From: Ktedonobacteria bacterium
GTDB taxonomy: Bacteria > Chloroflexota > Ktedonobacteria > Ktedonobacterales > JACDGC01
DNA: 64,000 nucleotides
Assembly (NCBI GenBank): GCA_027459785.1
Contig: DAIDGU010000038.1
Coordinates: 31,906 to 95,905 of the forward strand
Direction: 5' to 3'
Positions 63,368 to 64,000 of this stretch are shown here, piece by piece. Both the position numbers and the translations under genes were made by a program. The notes below the pieces were generated by a model that saw only the letters and a program-made list of their open reading frames with translations, made no database searches and had not been told where the DNA came from. Each line of letters begins with the position of its first letter. Positions within the stretch are counted from its first letter, which is position 1.

Positions 63368-63443
63368 GCTCAAACGCGCTGTATCAAACAACGCACCGAA
63401 GGGGCGTGCTGCTACGAGCATGATAGGACCACTATCATATCTC
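63368..63443 (+). other. Short spacer between the methyltransferase and the rRNA promoters
   Basis: I see no gene. GATAGGACC and ACTATCAT occur close together but make no clear terminator. Confidence 0.3.
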
Positions 63444-63472
63444 TTGACATCCGCCCCGGCTGGTGCGATAAT
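63444..63472 (+). promoter_or_regulatory. rRNA operon promoter P1
   Basis: A consensus TTGACA (63444-63449) and GATAAT (63467-63472) are separated by exactly 17 bp, about 385 bp before the 16S gene. Confidence 0.75.
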
Positions 63473-63578
63473 TATTTAGGTATCGCGCAGAGGGCGTTTC
63501 CGCTCCACCACTTCGATTCTAGTCATCAACTTTTATTAGCGGCATGACGGGGATGGAAAGAAAAATGGGTGGAACCCC

Positions 63579-63607
63579 TTGACAAAGCGCAAAGCATGTG
63601 CGATACT
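63579..63607 (+). promoter_or_regulatory. rRNA operon promoter P2
   Basis: A consensus TTGACA (63579-63584) and GATACT (63602-63607) are separated by 17 bp, 135 bp after P1. Tandem promoters of this kind are typical of rRNA operons. Confidence 0.75.
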
Positions 63608-63856
63608 AAAATAGGTACTGCGAGAGCGGTACTTCCCCTTTTCCTCTCCCAGGAACATCCATTCCTGGCGCTGATGGCGCGGGAACGCGGTGCGACGGGA
63701 TGCGAGGAAAACTGAGGTGGCTTCGGGTGATTGCCTGGAGCGTGGGTACCTTGACAACTGAAGAGTGAGAAAGACAAGCGAGGTCTTAAGAAAGACCTTT
63801 GAGACGATCAGATCCGCGTTTCAACATTATGAGTGGCTCGACCACTCACCAATATT
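63608..63856 (+). other. rRNA leader region
   Basis: This is the transcribed leader before 16S. GAGGTCTTAAGAAAGACCTTTG at about 63780-63802 contains the short inverted pair AGGTCTT and AAGACCT, a likely leader stem. No protein is encoded. Confidence 0.55.
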
Positions 63857-64000
63857 TGAATGGCGAGTTTGATCCTGGCTCAGGACAAACGCTGGCGGCG
63901 TGCGTAACACATGCAAGTCGAACGGGTGCCGCAAGGCATCAGTGGCGGACGGGTGAGGAACACGTGGATGATCGACCCAACACTGGGGAATACCCGTGGG
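63857..64000 (+). rRNA. rrs: 16S ribosomal RNA, 5' end only (continues past the window)
   Basis: GAGTTTGATCCTGGCTCAG at 63865 is the universal 5' primer site. It is followed by GACAAACGCTGGCGGCGTGC, ACACATGCAAGTCGAACG and GGCGGACGGGTGAGGAACACG, all conserved 16S segments. The exact mature end is estimated by counting back from the primer site. The short helix after GTCGAACGGGTGCC is compatible with Chloroflexota, but the fragment is too short to classify. Confidence 0.97.

Noticed and set aside
63751..63756. A third TTGACA as a further rRNA promoter
   Set aside because: No -10-like hexamer lies 16-19 bp downstream.
1..64000. cas genes or toxin-like defence genes accompanying the array
   Set aside because: All genes flanking the array were checked and are metabolic or regulatory; no nuclease, helicase or RAMP motif was found.

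Overview
The window is a GC-rich bacterial chromosome segment that runs into the 5' end of a 16S rRNA gene at its right edge. The gene content is F420-type luciferase-like oxidoreductases, zwf with opcA, a CaiB/BaiF protein, a GH57 glucanotransferase, NrfD-type molybdoenzymes and DUF1634-TauE. Together with the first 144 nt of the 16S, this suggests a member of Chloroflexota or a close relative. That placement is inference; no marker search was possible.

Layout. 0-5.6 kb: an S41 protease cut by the window edge, a membrane-anchored secreted protein, a CoA-transferase/racemase, and a two-gene XRE-ImmA plus MazF/PemK toxin-antitoxin-like operon. 5.6-16.8 kb: ordinary housekeeping and regulatory genes, namely a glycosyltransferase, a methyltransferase, a response regulator with a histidine kinase, an aldehyde dehydrogenase, ankyrin and MarR genes (divergent), and MOSC, OsmC, PAP2 and F420-dependent dehydrogenase genes. 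17.1-19.85 kb: a CRISPR array of 38 repeats and 37 spacers with no cas gene in the window. Its leader and promoter lie on the right, so it is read on the minus strand and gives crRNAs with a type III-like 5' tag. 20.4-23.1 kb: zwf-opcA.

23.4-37.6 kb is the most coherent accessory region. It holds a molybdopterin oxidoreductase with a fused ferredoxin-NrfD subunit, a divergent LysR regulator, and an ArsR-headed minus-strand run: ArsR, DUF302, PIG-L deacetylase, DsrE-like, a binding protein without a signal peptide, a small membrane protein, a DUF1634-TauE/SafE fusion and an FAD oxidoreductase. Reading the other way from the shared ArsR promoter are a rhodanese and a persulfide-dioxygenase-like protein with two rhodanese domains. 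I read this as a reactive-sulfur handling island. 37.6-38.3 kb is a scar with an apparent IS200/IS605 relic and a 108-bp copy of the 5' end of the FAD oxidoreductase gene.

38.4-60.8 kb: carbohydrate enzymes (GH13, GH57), an M32 carboxypeptidase, HisC, a YbdK-type ligase, a PhyH oxygenase, an acyl-CoA dehydrogenase/histidine kinase pair, pncB, a phosphatase and a phosphate transporter. The intergenic spaces here hold many short hairpin repeats whose stems covary. 60.9-63.4 kb: a radical SAM protein resembling archaeal tetraether synthase (Tes, MJ0619 family), coupled to a Cys-rich methyltransferase. 63.4-64 kb: two strong tandem promoters and the start of 16S rRNA.

Three further dispersed repeat types occur across the window: a 127-bp element with TTTTACAA terminal inverted repeats, a composite hairpin element, and a 30-bp element found nested inside it.
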